Shown here piece after piece: positions 5,155 through 5,357 of a DNA stretch of 5,357 bases. The number at the start of each line of letters is the position of its first letter. Within the stretch, counting starts at the first letter, position 1. The notes beneath the pieces are model-generated. The model saw nothing but the letters and a program-made list of their open reading frames with translations, searched no databases and was not told the DNA's origin. Source of the DNA: a bacterium (lineage in GTDB: Bacteria > Verrucomicrobiota > Verrucomicrobiia > Limisphaerales > UBA11358); assembly GCA_021781185.1 (NCBI GenBank), contig JAJXXI010000279.1, positions 1 through 5,357 of the forward strand, read 5' to 3'. The position numbers were made by a program, and so were the translations under genes.

Positions 5155-5357
5155 TTACCCAAGCGTCTTTCGCAGGAACTTCAGTCCATCGCAGGCAATC
5201 TCGTCGCGGGTCGGTTCCATGCGCCGCCAGATGGCCGCGCAACGCGCGATCCGTGGCACGTCGAGCGTGACTGATTCCACCACCACGTCGCCGTTGTATT
5301 TGATCTTCTTCAAGGCGGCGGCCATGCCTCGCCAGTCTGTGTGATCCTTGCCAGGTG
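5155..5357 (-). CDS. Sugar phosphate isomerase/epimerase (TIM barrel), C-terminal part; 5' end beyond the window
   Basis: The last 67 codons of a xylose-isomerase-like TIM-barrel protein (AP-endonuclease 2 fold, D-psicose/tagatose 3-epimerase group), running in from the right edge. Visible motifs: GKDHTDWRGMAAALKKIKYN (the last barrel strand and helix region), GDVVVESVTL (carrying the conserved late glutamate that binds the metal in the family), RIARCAAIWRRMEPTRDEIA, and GLKFLRKTLG before the TAA at 5157-5155. These enzymes use Mn or a similar metal to epimerise or isomerise keto-sugars in the cytoplasm; the substrate cannot be told from this piece. No start is in the window and the visible frame is clean. 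The gene ends ~78 bp from the IS630 remnant, with nothing recognisable between. Confidence 0.85.
   Translation of the reverse strand, partial: PGKDHTDWRGMAAALKKIKYNGDVVVESVTLDVPRIARCAAIWRRMEPTRDEIACDGLKFLRKTLG

Noticed and set aside
4824..5270. Plus-strand open frame of 148 codons over the IS630 remnant and epimerase tail
   Set aside because: It lies opposite two recognised minus-strand coding remnants and is Arg-rich without motifs.
1..5357. CRISPR array, tRNA or rRNA genes, long direct repeats
   Set aside because: No regularly spaced repeats, no cloverleaf-like sequence and no conserved rRNA strings were seen by eye in the window.

Overview
The window is bacterial, GC-rich (roughly 58% by eye), and most probably from the Verrucomicrobiota or a close relative. 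That placement is an inference: it rests on the long CvpA-type membrane protein, the small secreted protein behind it, weak Shine-Dalgarno signals and the mix of accessory genes. No rRNA or other marker gene is present to confirm it.

Layout from left to right. At 19-802 (minus strand) lie the collapsed remains of a bufferin-type operon. A signal peptide, probably the start of a BufA-like DUF2282 precursor, runs out of frame into the last ~69 residues of a DUF692/MNIO enzyme (BufB type). That fragment overlaps by 11 nt an ECF-type sigma factor whose three conserved pieces sit in three different frames. At 803-1114 is non-coding DNA. At 1115-1840 (minus) is an intact family 2 glycosyltransferase. 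Divergent from it, at 1915-3162 (plus), is an intact CvpA-family membrane protein with a large soluble C-terminal part, closed by a hairpin over its stop codon. At 3269-3682 (plus) is a small predicted secreted protein or lipoprotein. At 3690-3856 is an unexplained coding-like tail without a start.

From 3882 to 4710 (minus) lies a hipBA toxin-antitoxin locus. HipB is intact, but HipA has lost its kinase core: the N-terminal ~128 residues are followed, in another frame and behind a stop, by the C-terminal helix region. Directly upstream is the 3' end of an IS630-family transposase with a one-base frameshift (4808-5076). The window ends inside the C-terminus of a sugar phosphate isomerase/epimerase (5155-5357, minus).

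The unifying theme is decay by internal deletion. Four accessory loci (bufferin biosynthesis, sigma factor, hipA, IS630) keep their two ends but lack their middles or are frameshifted. The glycosyltransferase, the CvpA protein, the secreted protein and HipB read through cleanly. I found no convincing new system. What deserves a second look is this selective erosion and the orphaned but intact HipB.
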